From JBFLYZ01 sp040756415 (lineage in GTDB: Bacteria; Bacteroidota; Bacteroidia; JADZBD01), in NCBI GenBank assembly GCA_040756415.1, contig JBFLYZ010000003.1, positions 49,310 to 113,309 on the forward strand: 64,000 nt of DNA. The letters are read 5' to 3'. Made by a program: the position numbers and the translations under genes. A model generated the notes under the pieces. That model saw only the letters and a list, made by a program, of their open reading frames with translations. It did not search any database and was not told the origin of the DNA. Positions 50,671 through 59,396 of the stretch are shown piece by piece. Position 1 is the first letter of the stretch; each line of letters starts with the position of its first letter.

Positions 50671-52886
50671 CAGAAGCTGTAAGCCAGTTTAAGGTAAACG
50701 CTCCGGCCGCGTGTGCTGAAGCCGTTGATCTCGTAATACTCCACGTCAAAAATGTTTTCAGCCTTCAGCACCCCCGAGAAATGTGCGCCCAGGCGGAAAG
50801 CAGCGCTCAGGTCGACCAGCGTATAATCCGCTACCGGTACCGTGGCCAGGGCTCCATAGGGCCCCAGGGTGGATTCGTACCGGCTGTCGCCTCGCGTGCC
50901 GGCATGCCGTACCACCGCAGTAAGACCCAGTTGTTTTATGGGCCTGTAGGTAAGCGCTATATTGGCCAGGGCCGGTGGCCTGCGCGTAAGCCCGTAAACA
51001 GTATATTCTTTCGTCAGGAACTGTCCGCTGTTGAAAAGCTGAACATGGTTGCCTTTTGTCTGGGAAGTATCGATATCGGAAGGGTCATAACTGATGCTTC
51101 CTCCAATAATGCTGAAGTTGGCGCTAACCGAGAATTTTTCAGATAGAGCAGATCTCACGCCTAGCTCCAGGCCGTTGATCGTCATTGTCCCCAGGTTAAG
51201 ATAACGGTCACCGCGGTAATCGTCCCTGCCCCAGTTCTCTCCCAGCGTATCGATCCCGATGTTCTTATCCCAGAGATAAACATATTCTATCGTATTATCT
51301 GTGATGGTCCGGAAAACGGAAAGACCCAGCCAGGTGCCCTCGTTGACGCGCTGCTTCACTCCCAGTTCAAATGATCGCGAAGTTTCGGGGTTCAGGTCTT
51401 TGTTGCCCCTGGTCAGGCCGGTAGTATAACCCATGTCCCAGGTCACATACTGATCGGCCGTATAAAGCTGGTAGAGCGATGGAGCGTTGAAGCCTGTGGC
51501 GTATGATGCGTACAGCAGGCCCTTGTCGCCAATTTTCACGGAGGGATTAACTTCATAGGTAAAATAGCTGCCGAACAATTCATGGCTTCCTCCCCGCAGA
51601 CCTATACCAAGACTAAGGTAGGAGAGCTTTTCGGAGAACAGTATTCCACCCAGGTCGGCATGCAGGTATGCGCCCAGCGTGGTGGCCGAAGGCATGACCG
51701 TATCCAGCGAAGAGAGGATGGTGTCATATACCGGCTGGGGAAAAGCCCAGGCATTATAGTAATAGTAGAACGTGTTGGCATTCATTTCTTCAGCGCTGAA
51801 GTCAGAGCCGATCACCAGGTCGAGCCCCTTCGTATTGTAATTGAGCTGTATCCCTCCCTGACTGTACTTACCCGTGTATTCCCCCTTGTTGTATACGCGG
51901 TCATAAACCGGCACGAACGAAGGGGTCTCTCCTATTACGGATGAATCATCGATGGCGATGCGCGTCATATCCGTCATTCCTCCACTGGCGCTTACGCTCA
52001 TGTTATCGTTCAGCTCGTATTGAATGCCGAAGGTGATCAGGTTGCGCCTGAAATCCAGGGTGTAATTATCATCATCCACGTAGGCCCGCTTATCGATATC
52101 GGTCGCCTGGTCGGTGAGCTTGTAGCCCGCAAAGATATCCCATTTCTCCCTCCTGAAACCTGCGCGGAAGCTGATATCGGTCTTTTTCAGGCCGTCAGTC
52201 ATATCGGGAGCCTTATAGACGTAAGGGGTCGTTACGGTATCCACCGTGGCATCGATCCCTTTCATATTTACATTATACCATTCCCCGCTCAGGTAAAATC
52301 CGCTTTTCAGCTTATAGGCCAGCCTGAGGTCTTCCGCAAACAGCGATGTGCCGCTGCCGAAGGTGCCCCCGGTAAGCGACACATCCGCGTTCAGGCCCTC
52401 TTTCATGGTCTTTTTGGTGATGATATTGACCGCACCACCTATAGCGGCCGACCCGAACAAGGTGCTGTGCGCGCCCCTCACGATCTCGATGCGCTCGATG
52501 TCAGCCAGGCTGAGCTCCGAAAGATCGGGCGCGTTGTTCACAGCCGATGGATCGCTGATGCGAATGCCATCGATCATGATAATGGTCTGGTTGCTGTTGG
52601 AACCCCGCATGAAAATGCTTTGCGTATTGCCGATGTTCTGGTTAGCGCCTACCAGGTAAATGCCCGCCTCGGCTGCCAGCAGCTCGCCCAGCGAATTATA
52701 GGCAAGGCTTTTAATGCTATCGGCCGTGATCACGGTGACGCTGCGCCCCACCTCATCAGGGTGCTTTTCGGATCGCGTTGCCGTAACGGTGATCTCGCTG
52801 ATGGTGACCAGCGAATCGTTTTGCCCCATGAGGGCCATGGCCTGCACCATCAGGGCAAGCAGCATGTAATACATTTTCCTTTTCAT
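50670..52886 (-). CDS. btuB: BtuB-like TonB-dependent cobalamin receptor
   Basis: 738 residues. Signal peptide with start MKRKMYYMLLAL (Met5 also possible). The plug domain (about 30-150) has the TonB box region ISEITVTATRSEKHP and the conserved SIFMRGSNSNQTIIMIDGIRI, IERIEIVRGAHSTLFGSAAIGGAVNIITKK. The 22-strand barrel ends in the aromatic AYSF. The cobalamin riboswitch 174 bases upstream makes vitamin B12 or another cobamide the likely substrate. Unlike many Bacteroidota SusC receptors it has no carboxypeptidase-like N-terminal extension. Confidence 0.92.
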   Translation of the reverse strand: MKRKMYYMLLALMVQAMALMGQNDSLVTISEITVTATRSEKHPDEVGRSVTVITADSIKSLAYNSLGELLAAEAGIYLVGANQNIGNTQSIFMRGSNSNQTIIMIDGIRISDPSAVNNAPDLSELSLADIERIEIVRGAHSTLFGSAAIGGAVNIITKKTMKEGLNADVSLTGGTFGSGTSLFAEDLRLAYKLKSGFYLSGEWYNVNMKGIDATVDTVTTPYVYKAPDMTDGLKKTDISFRAGFRREKWDIFAGYKLTDQATDIDKRAYVDDDNYTLDFRRNLITFGIQYELNDNMSVSASGGMTDMTRIAIDDSSVIGETPSFVPVYDRVYNKGEYTGKYSQGGIQLNYNTKGLDLVIGSDFSAEEMNANTFYYYYNAWAFPQPVYDTILSSLDTVMPSATTLGAYLHADLGGILFSEKLSYLSLGIGLRGGSHELFGSYFTYEVNPSVKIGDKGLLYASYATGFNAPSLYQLYTADQYVTWDMGYTTGLTRGNKDLNPETSRSFELGVKQRVNEGTWLGLSVFRTITDNTIEYVYLWDKNIGIDTLGENWGRDDYRGDRYLNLGTMTINGLELGVRSALSEKFSVSANFSIIGGSISYDPSDIDTSQTKGNHVQLFNSGQFLTKEYTVYGLTRRPPALANIALTYRPIKQLGLTAVVRHAGTRGDSRYESTLGPYGALATVPVADYTLVDLSAAFRLGAHFSGVLKAENIFDVEYYEINGFSTRGRSVYLKLAYSF

Positions 52887-52987
52887 CGTTTTGATGTTTT
52901 TATGTCAGCGGTCTATCCGCCAACGGTTTGACAAAAAGGATAAAAGGATAAGGATGGAGAACCATACTTAGCTTTTACCCGAAGCTT

Positions 52988-53058
52988 TAAATAGTTTGTA
53001 GTTTATAGTTTGTTTGCAGTTCGCATTCTTACAAACTACCCACTACATACTACATACT
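52988..53058. repeat. TAGTTTG-type repeats in inverted arrangement
   Basis: In the leader between the riboswitch and btuB. The plus strand reads TAGTTTGTAG and TATAGTTTGT, then after a spacer ACAAACTA and CTACATACTACATAC, so the units face each other and can fold. Related to the tandem units at 3,064-3,100. Confidence 0.55.
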
Positions 53059-53059
53059 T

Positions 53060-53230
53060 GCCATGGCAGGTCTTCTGACTTACACCCTGTTGTTTCGTCT
53101 TCCCGTCAGCCGGGGGGCGGACAGTGACTTTTAAGCAACAACGCTTAACGGTGCTTACAGCAGCGGGAACTGTACAGGATTCACACCTGTTTCCCTTTTA
53201 ATGGCCCATTGGGCCAACCAAAAGCTGGCC
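53060..53230 (-). promoter_or_regulatory. Cobalamin riboswitch upstream of btuB
   Basis: Read on the minus strand, the core consensus appears in order: GGGAA, GGTGTGAATCC, CAGTTCCCGCTGCTGTAA, CACTG, GGGAAG and the B12 box AGTCAGAAGACCTGCC (53,064-53,079). This matches the class I cobalamin aptamer. The 5' promoter is probably the TATTTTTC at 53,261-53,268. No classical terminator follows, so control is likely at translation initiation or through the repeat-bearing leader. Confidence 0.9.
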
Positions 53231-53300
53231 TTCCCCTCAGGGATGGCGTGGCAATATTAAGAAAAATATGCTTTGGCAGAATTTTTGTACTTTCATGCTC

Positions 53301-53705
53301 ATGCCCCGTATCATGCTTATAGTCCTGCTTGCTCTTTTCGCGAAGACCGCTTCGGCCCAGACCGCTGATTTCTACAACGCCTACTTTGCCGGCAATGCTT
53401 ACCTGGTGAAAGGCCAGTACGACCTGGCCATTGCCAAATACAATGAGGCGCTCAAGCTGTTCCAGGCCGACTACGTTTATTATAACCGGGGCAATGCCTA
53501 TTACGGCAAAAAGGACTATGCCAATGCCAGGCTCGACTACGACAAGACCATCAAAATGAACAGCTCCTATGCTGAAGCCTATTTCCAAAGGGCTTTGGTC
53601 AAGCAGGCCCAGGGCGATAATACCTTTTGTGAAGACTACAAGAAAGCCGATAACCTCAAACTGGACGGTGCCGGTGCCGCCTACAAGAAATACTGCAAAA
53701 AGTAA
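53301..53705 (+). CDS. Small exported TPR protein
   Basis: 134 residues from ATG 53,301 (53,295 is also possible). Signal peptide IMLIVLLALFAKTASA. Then three TPR units: AYLVKGQYDLAIAKYNEALKL, YYNRGNAYYGKKDYANARLDYDKTIKM, and SSYAEAYFQRALVKQAQGD. The C-terminus is lysine-rich with two cysteines (Cys in FCEDYKKA and KKYCKK). A TACTTTC promoter-like element sits just upstream. Divergent from the cobalamin riboswitch. Function unknown. Confidence 0.75.
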   Translation: MPRIMLIVLLALFAKTASAQTADFYNAYFAGNAYLVKGQYDLAIAKYNEALKLFQADYVYYNRGNAYYGKKDYANARLDYDKTIKMNSSYAEAYFQRALVKQAQGDNTFCEDYKKADNLKLDGAGAAYKKYCKK

Positions 53706-53712
53706 AGCCGGT

Positions 53713-54489
53713 TCAGATCAGCCCGCTGCCTAAAGCGATGGCCAGCAGGATAAGCGCTATGCTCACGATGGCCTGAACCGCCCCCAGCGTTGTTTTCTTC
53801 AGCAACCTGCTTCCCAGGTAAGCGCCAGCGAAGGCCGCAAGCACCGCGCAGGATAGCACGGGCAAATGATCCTTAATGGAAATATCCTTTTCTACCGAAG
53901 AGAAGTAAACCGGCAGTCGGGTAAGGTCCACCATGCAGGCTATGGCTATGCCGGTAGCGATAAAGCTTTCTTTGCTCAGCCCCGATCTGACCAGGAACAC
54001 CGTACGCAGGGCGCCCTGGTGGCCGGAGAGACCTCCGAAAAAACCGCTGATCAATCCGCCCGCGATCAAATGTTCTTTCCGGGCATGCATGTTCTTCAGT
54101 ACGGGCAGGCTTTCCATCAGTGTAAAGAGAAGAATAAGCACCGCGATGAGCAGCTTCACGGGCGTTACCGTGCATAGGCGCCCCCCCAATTCATAGGAAT
54201 AGACGGGAGGAAGGGATTCGGCATAGGAGAGCGCCCAGGCGCCCAGGAAGGCGGCCGGAACGGAGGCGAGCCCGAAACGCAGCAGCACCCCGCGGTTGAT
54301 ATGCGGGAACGTGAGGCCCAGCTTAAACATATTGTTCAGCAGGTGCACGACACCCGTAAGGGCGATGGCCAGCCCGGGAGGGAAAAAAATAATGAATACG
54401 GGAGTGAGCAGGGTTCCCAGCCCGAAACCCGAGAAAAAGGTGAGCAGGGAGGCCAGCAGGGCCGTAAGCGCTATGACAACGTATTCCAT
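53713..54489 (-). CDS. TauE/SafE-family sulfite/anion exporter
   Basis: 258 residues with about eight helices. Typical TauE segments: LLTFFSGFGLGTLLTPVFIIFFPPGLAIALTGVVHLLNN and ISGFFGGLSGHQGALRTVFLVRSGLSKESFIATG with the doubled FGG/GHQGA loop. The family exports sulfite, sulfoacetate or related anions. Substrate here cannot be read from sequence. Confidence 0.85.
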   Translation of the reverse strand: MEYVVIALTALLASLLTFFSGFGLGTLLTPVFIIFFPPGLAIALTGVVHLLNNMFKLGLTFPHINRGVLLRFGLASVPAAFLGAWALSYAESLPPVYSYELGGRLCTVTPVKLLIAVLILLFTLMESLPVLKNMHARKEHLIAGGLISGFFGGLSGHQGALRTVFLVRSGLSKESFIATGIAIACMVDLTRLPVYFSSVEKDISIKDHLPVLSCAVLAAFAGAYLGSRLLKKTTLGAVQAIVSIALILLAIALGSGLI

Positions 54490-54621
54490 CCCGATGTGAA
54501 ATTAATCAATCCGGCATTATGTATCCTTTCTCTTGTACAAATGGCGCGGGGAACGGGCTGGGCTCATCGTCATCTTTTCATGATAATTATATATATTCGT
54601 CACCCAAAATCAAGTTTTACT

Positions 54622-55497
54622 ATGAGATACCTTTCCTGCCTGCTGCTTGTTCTCCTTCTCACCAACTGCTCCCTTTTCCGCAAGGGTAAGGTGGATGTGC
54701 GATACGGCATGGACAACAATGCCTGCAAAAAGATGCAGGGCAAAGCCCTCATGTACCTGGTATTTGTCGATACCAAGACCACCAAGCCCTGGAGCAATTT
54801 CGATCTCGCCTCCGCCCTGGATTCAGCCCGGAAAGCGGCCAAATGGCTGGAGAAGCAGGCTAAGGATAACAACCACATCCTGAACATCAGCGTGGATTAT
54901 TACGGCTCCAAGTCCAAGACCAAGACCATTTCGAAAGAGCTGCCCAAGGCTTCGATCTACGAATCGCTGGACGGGCTCACGCTGGAAACAAGCATCAATA
55001 AGCTGAACAAATACGCTGACGACCTGTGCAAGAAGATCATCAGCACGGCTTTCCCCTCCCAGTCAAAAGGCTCCAAGATATCCGCGCGCGAGAAGCTGGT
55101 GAACCTGCTGCGCGATAAATACAACGTGGAGCATGTGGCCCTTATGTTCATGTTCAACAATTATTACATGGAGGATTTTTCCATCACCACCAATACCATG
55201 AGCAAGGAAGAGACCGAGTACGCCATGACGAGCTATAAAAACCCCTCCCTCATTGCATCCCAGGTGCTCAGCCTGTTCGGTGCGGCCGGCATGGGCGAAT
55301 ATTACCTTAAAAAGCGGAACAAGAACGCCAAGTGGGCCCGCGAGCAGTTCCCGAACGATATCATGATCAACGCGTTCAGGCCCATCGAAGAGCTGGAAAT
55401 AGGCCCCTATACCCAGTATATGATCGGCTGGACCGATGTGATCGAGAAAAAATACGAGAAGCTCTTTTATATTGACGCTGAAAAGGTAAAGAAATGA
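54622..55497 (+). CDS. Lipoprotein of unknown family, paralogue A
   Basis: 291 residues from ATG 54,622; the longer frame upstream is antisense to the TauE gene. Lipobox LLTNCS (Cys16). Conserved with the next gene: NACKKMQGKALMYLVFVDTK, a helix with DSARKAAKWLEKQA, FNNYYM, ETEYAMTSYKNPS, and REQFPNDIMINAF, TQYMIGWTDVIEKKYEKLFY at the end. There is no zinc or nucleophile motif. The alternating strand-helix pattern suggests an alpha/beta fold with Cys after the anchor. Function and family are unknown to me. Confidence 0.72.
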   Translation: MRYLSCLLLVLLLTNCSLFRKGKVDVRYGMDNNACKKMQGKALMYLVFVDTKTTKPWSNFDLASALDSARKAAKWLEKQAKDNNHILNISVDYYGSKSKTKTISKELPKASIYESLDGLTLETSINKLNKYADDLCKKIISTAFPSQSKGSKISAREKLVNLLRDKYNVEHVALMFMFNNYYMEDFSITTNTMSKEETEYAMTSYKNPSLIASQVLSLFGAAGMGEYYLKKRNKNAKWAREQFPNDIMINAFRPIEELEIGPYTQYMIGWTDVIEKKYEKLFYIDAEKVKK

Positions 55498-56396
55498 GAA
55501 CAAAAACCCTTCTGGCCGCGGCTGCAGCCGCCCTGCTTCTGCTCCCGCTGGCCTGCGGCCCTTCCAAAGGCCTGGCGGACTATCGCCTGCTCATGGAGAG
55601 GAACGTATGCAAGAAAATGCGTGGCGATGTGCTCTTTTACGCCATATTCATCGATACCAAGAACACGCGGACCTGGACCGATGAGGAGGTGCGCGCCTCG
55701 GTCGATTCGATCAAATATGCCGCGCAGTGGCTGGAGCAGCAGGCCAAAACCAACGGGGTTCCGCTCAGGGTGAAAGTGAGCTACCTGAGCAGCGTGCGCA
55801 CAGTTCAAAAAGACCTTCCCAACAAAACCCTGATGGCCACTATAGGCGGCACGGGAAACGAGAACGGGGTCAAGGCCCTGAACAAATGGGCTGACGATGT
55901 AGCCAAAACGGCCGGAGGCAAAATGGAGAACAAGGCCAACCCGGGCGACACCATCCCGGTGATCAGCAACCCCAAGACCTGCGAGCGCCTTATCGCCAAA
56001 TTACGCGATGAGCATAAGGTGGAAAGCGTATGCCTTTTCTTTGTGCTCAACAGCATGGTGAAAGAGGATGGCGCGGTGGTCATGAACAGGGGCAGCAATA
56101 AGGATGTGGAATATATCGTGACCAGCTACAACACCTCAGCGCTCTATTCCTTCCTGGCCCTCGAGGAGTTCGGTGCCATCGATTTCTTCAGCATGCCCCC
56201 CGAGACCGAAAGCTACAAGATCGCCCAGCAGAACTTTCCCAGCGATGTGATGGTCAATCCCTTCAAAAAGCTGGGATCGCTCACCGTGTCGCCCTTTACG
56301 CAATACATGATCGGCTGGACGAAGCAGGTGGACAAGAAATACGAAGTGCTCTTTTACCCGCCCAAGACCGCCTCAGGCGGCATCAACATGCGGTAA
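55494..56396 (+). CDS. Lipoprotein of unknown family, paralogue B
   Basis: 300 residues. Lipobox LPLACG (Cys21). Same framework as paralogue A: NVCKKMRGDVLFYAIFIDTK, KYAAQWLEQQA, LNSMVKEDGAVV, VEYIVTSYNTSA, QNFPSDVMVNPF and TQYMIGWTKQVDKKYEVLFY. Paralogue B has a glycine-rich loop (GGTGNENGV) after the second strand. It overlaps paralogue A by four bases and the convergent EI24 gene by 24 bases. The pair probably form a complex. Confidence 0.72.
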   Translation: MRTKTLLAAAAAALLLLPLACGPSKGLADYRLLMERNVCKKMRGDVLFYAIFIDTKNTRTWTDEEVRASVDSIKYAAQWLEQQAKTNGVPLRVKVSYLSSVRTVQKDLPNKTLMATIGGTGNENGVKALNKWADDVAKTAGGKMENKANPGDTIPVISNPKTCERLIAKLRDEHKVESVCLFFVLNSMVKEDGAVVMNRGSNKDVEYIVTSYNTSALYSFLALEEFGAIDFFSMPPETESYKIAQQNFPSDVMVNPFKKLGSLTVSPFTQYMIGWTKQVDKKYEVLFYPPKTASGGINMR

Positions 56397-57143
56397 GCGC
56401 GGGGGCTTTTCGGGCTCTTCTTCCCGCTTATCGATAAGGCTGACGCCTATGGTAGCCGCCACCACTCCCGTAACGGGAGCCAGGATCACTCCCGCGTACG
56501 GAATAAAGAACAGCGAGGAGAAGATGGCCCCTATGATCACCGCCAGGCCGCTGTGCCTGCGTATATACCGGTAGCTTTCCTCCACGGTAAGCTTCCTGCG
56601 CTCGTTGGTATAGTCGATCAGCGAAAAGCCGTAGAAGTAAAAACCCAGCACGAACATGAAATAAAAAGTATAATCGCGCAGGATGGGTATGAGAAGCGCA
56701 AAGAAGAACCACACGGCCAGGATGAACATCTGCATCACGATATTGCGCACGGATATCTGTATGCTCCGGTTGATGTCGATGATATATTGCTTCAGGCTGA
56801 AGCGGCTGCTGTAACCGGTAATGATCTTATCGCTTTGCGCGGAGAGCAGCGTGAGGAAAGGGGTAAGTATGATCAGGACCAGGTAGCGGTTCATCTTCAG
56901 CGCCACGAACACGAACACGGCCTTCAGCCCTGTGATCAGCATCTCGAACTCGTAATCCTTCTCCGGCAGGTCCTTGAAGCTGATCTCCCGCAGCTCCCAC
57001 TCTGCCTCGCCCCCCAGCCAGAGCAGCACCAGCGAGAACGCGGCCGGGAACAGGAAGTAGAACCAGAGGTGGTGGCGGAAAATGAACTCGAAGGAGCGGT
57101 AGTAAGCTACAATACCGGTGCCAATGTCTCGGAAAAATCTCAT
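56373..57143 (-). CDS. EI24/CysZ-like membrane protein
   Basis: 256 residues from the ATG at 57,143 (MRFFRDIGTGIVAYYRSFEFIF). About four to six hydrophobic helices (35-55, 85-110, 140-185, 215-245) and the family hallmark FYFYGFSLIDYTNERRKLTVEES, as in EI24/CysZ proteins that import sulfate. Whether this one moves sulfate is inference; the TauE exporter three genes away is a weak hint of sulfur metabolism. Its 3' end overlaps the lipoprotein B gene by 24 bases, tail to tail. Confidence 0.83.
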   Translation of the reverse strand: MRFFRDIGTGIVAYYRSFEFIFRHHLWFYFLFPAAFSLVLLWLGGEAEWELREISFKDLPEKDYEFEMLITGLKAVFVFVALKMNRYLVLIILTPFLTLLSAQSDKIITGYSSRFSLKQYIIDINRSIQISVRNIVMQMFILAVWFFFALLIPILRDYTFYFMFVLGFYFYGFSLIDYTNERRKLTVEESYRYIRRHSGLAVIIGAIFSSLFFIPYAGVILAPVTGVVAATIGVSLIDKREEEPEKPPRLPHVDAA

Positions 57144-57266
57144 ATAGCGGGTACGAATGTACAAATTACCTGCCTGCCGGCAGAAGCAGTGGCGGGGCCC
57201 TAACGTATCCGGAATAACATTCGCTTAAAATTCGTTGGTCGGGGCCATCCGTTTCGCAGCTTTTCG

Positions 57267-57274
57267 TATCTTTG
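57267..57274 (+). promoter_or_regulatory. -7 box (TATCTTTG) for the BatA-like gene
   Basis: TATCTTTG ends seven bases before the ATG at 57,282; the TTG one codon earlier is less likely. Confidence 0.55.
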
Positions 57275-57281
57275 GGCTTTG

Positions 57282-59366
57282 ATGAAATTTGTCAATCCCG
57301 CCTTCCTATTCGCCCTCTCAGCGATAGCGATCCCGATCATCATCCATTTATTCAACTTCCGCAAATACAAAAAGGTATATTTTACCAACGTGCGTTTCCT
57401 CAGGGAGGTCCAGCAGGAAACGCAGAGCCGCTCGCGCCTCAGGCACCTGCTGGTGCTGGCCTGCCGCATCCTGGCCCTCAGCTTCCTGGTCTTCGCATTC
57501 GCACAGCCTTTTATCCCAGCGGAGAACGCGCAGGTGGTGGCGGGCGAAAAGGTGATAAGCGTGTACATCGATAACTCTTTCAGCATGGATGCCGTGAACA
57601 AGAACGGAACCCTGCTCGATGAAGCCAAAAAACGCGCGGCCGAGATCGTATCGGCCTTCAAGGCCAGCGACCGCTTCCAACTGCTGACCAACGATTTTGA
57701 AGGGCGCCACCAGCGCCTGGTGAACCGGGAGGAATTCCTGGAGATGCTGGACGAGGTGAGGATATCACCGGCCGTGAGGAGCGCTTCCGAGGTCGCTTCA
57801 CGCATATTCGACCTGCTTTCGGGCGAAACGGCAGTCCAGAAGAAAGCCTACTTTATCTCCGATTTCCAGAAAACGGTCACGGACCTCGGGCAGGTGAAGA
57901 ACGACACGGCCGTGCTCTGCACCCTGCTGCCCATCACGGCACTGGAAAAAAGCAACGTGTATATCGACTCCTGCTGGTTCTCATCGCCCGTGCGCCAGGC
58001 GGGGGTCAATGAGCAGCTTAATGTGCGGATCCGGAACGTATCGGGCAAAACGCTGGAGAACAACCCGGTCAAGCTCTTCATCAACGGCCAGCAAAAAACT
58101 CCGGCCAGCTATAATATAGACCCCGAATCCGAGACCACCGTGATGCTTTCGTTCGCCCTGCGCGAAACGGGCATACAGCAGTGCCGCGTGGAGATCAACG
58201 ATTACCCGGTGACCTTCGATGATAAGTTTTTCTTCTCTTTCGATGTGGCCAAAAACATACCGGTGATGAGCATCAACTCATCCGATAAGCCGGCCGATGC
58301 GGATAACCCGGAGAACCAGAACAAAAGCATCAATAAACTTTTCAAAGATTCTCTTTTCCTGCTCACCAATGTGCAGGAGAATAAAGTGGACTACTCCCAG
58401 TTGGGCAGCAACAAGCTCATCATCCTCAACGGGCTGAAGAACATTTCATCGGGCATGGCCCAGGAGCTGAAACGTTTTGTGGATAAGGGCGGCAGCCTGC
58501 TGGTCTTCCCGCACGCGCAGGCCGACCTGGGCAGCTACAAGCCCTTTCTGTCGGCCCTGGGCGCCAACGGCTACGAGCGGCTGGATACGGTCAATACCAA
58601 GGTCGACCGGCTGAATTACGAGCACGAGATCTACCGCGATGTGTTCGAAAAAAGACCCGATAACATCGACCTGCCCGTGGTGCTGGGGCACTACGCCATA
58701 ACAAAGAGCACGCGCAGCAACGAGGAATACCTCATGCGCCTGCAGAACGGCAATGTGTTCCTGGCCCGTTACGCTTCCGGCAAGGGCAAGGTGTACCTCT
58801 GCGCTGTACCCCTGGCGCAGGATTTCAGCAACTTTACCCGTCATGCGCTCTTTGTTCCCACGGTATACAAGATAGCCGTCTTCAGCCAGGCCGTCCGGCC
58901 CCTGTTCTACACGATCGGCCGCGATGAGGTGATCGATGTGAGCGCCACCACGCCAAGCGGGGAGAACGTGTTCCATATACGCGGAGAGCAGGAAGGCCCC
59001 GGAGGCGGCTTTGACATCATACCCGAGCACCGTGTGGTCGATAATTCCATTTCGGTTTACGTGCGCGGGCAGGTGCAAAGCTCGGGCAACTATACCCTGT
59101 GGCTGGGCGAGAACAGGCTTACCGGGCTTTCATTCAACTACGACCGTAAAGAATCGGACCTGAACTGCTATACCGCTGAAGAGCTGACAGCCAAAAAGGA
59201 CGAGGCCGGCCTGCAGAATTTCTCGCTGCTCGAATCGGGCGCCAGGTCGCTCACCGATGTGCTGGCCGAGATCGATCAGGGGAAAAAGCTCTGGAGGACC
59301 TGTATCCTACTTGCGCTGCTTTTTTTAGGAACGGAAATAATGCTTTTGCGATTCTGGAAAACATAG
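57282..59366 (+). CDS. BatA-like membrane protein with von Willebrand A-type domain
   Basis: 694 residues. N-terminal aerotolerance-regulator (BatA) region: FVNPAFLFALSAIAIPIIIHLFNFRKYKKVYFTNVRFL with one membrane helix and a second near residue 62. A vWA-type domain begins at VYIDNSFSMDAV (a MIDAS-like DxSxS), with two more beta-rich domains after it. The last helix (about 668-690) anchors the C-terminus, so the bulk is periplasmic. The BatA name is a domain label; the role here is not known. Confidence 0.83.
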   Translation: MKFVNPAFLFALSAIAIPIIIHLFNFRKYKKVYFTNVRFLREVQQETQSRSRLRHLLVLACRILALSFLVFAFAQPFIPAENAQVVAGEKVISVYIDNSFSMDAVNKNGTLLDEAKKRAAEIVSAFKASDRFQLLTNDFEGRHQRLVNREEFLEMLDEVRISPAVRSASEVASRIFDLLSGETAVQKKAYFISDFQKTVTDLGQVKNDTAVLCTLLPITALEKSNVYIDSCWFSSPVRQAGVNEQLNVRIRNVSGKTLENNPVKLFINGQQKTPASYNIDPESETTVMLSFALRETGIQQCRVEINDYPVTFDDKFFFSFDVAKNIPVMSINSSDKPADADNPENQNKSINKLFKDSLFLLTNVQENKVDYSQLGSNKLIILNGLKNISSGMAQELKRFVDKGGSLLVFPHAQADLGSYKPFLSALGANGYERLDTVNTKVDRLNYEHEIYRDVFEKRPDNIDLPVVLGHYAITKSTRSNEEYLMRLQNGNVFLARYASGKGKVYLCAVPLAQDFSNFTRHALFVPTVYKIAVFSQAVRPLFYTIGRDEVIDVSATTPSGENVFHIRGEQEGPGGGFDIIPEHRVVDNSISVYVRGQVQSSGNYTLWLGENRLTGLSFNYDRKESDLNCYTAEELTAKKDEAGLQNFSLLESGARSLTDVLAEIDQGKKLWRTCILLALLFLGTEIMLLRFWKT

Positions 59367-59369
59367 TTC

Positions 59370-59396
59370 ACCACGGATGACACAGATTTACACAGA
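59370..59396 (+). repeat. Left inverted repeat of the GxxExxY cassette
   Basis: 27 bases beginning ACCACGGATGACACAG. It matches the reverse complement of 59,770-59,796 at 23 of 27 positions. The start codon of the GxxExxY gene (59,377) lies inside it, so part of the repeat encodes the N-terminus. Confidence 0.85.

Noticed and set aside
52988..53058. TAGTTTG units as a CRISPR leader or array
   Set aside because: No regular spacers, units too short, and no cas genes in the window.
59260..59380. Frameshift or truncation at the end of the BatA-like gene near the cassette
   Set aside because: The frame ends normally in a membrane helix and TAG, four bases before the repeat.
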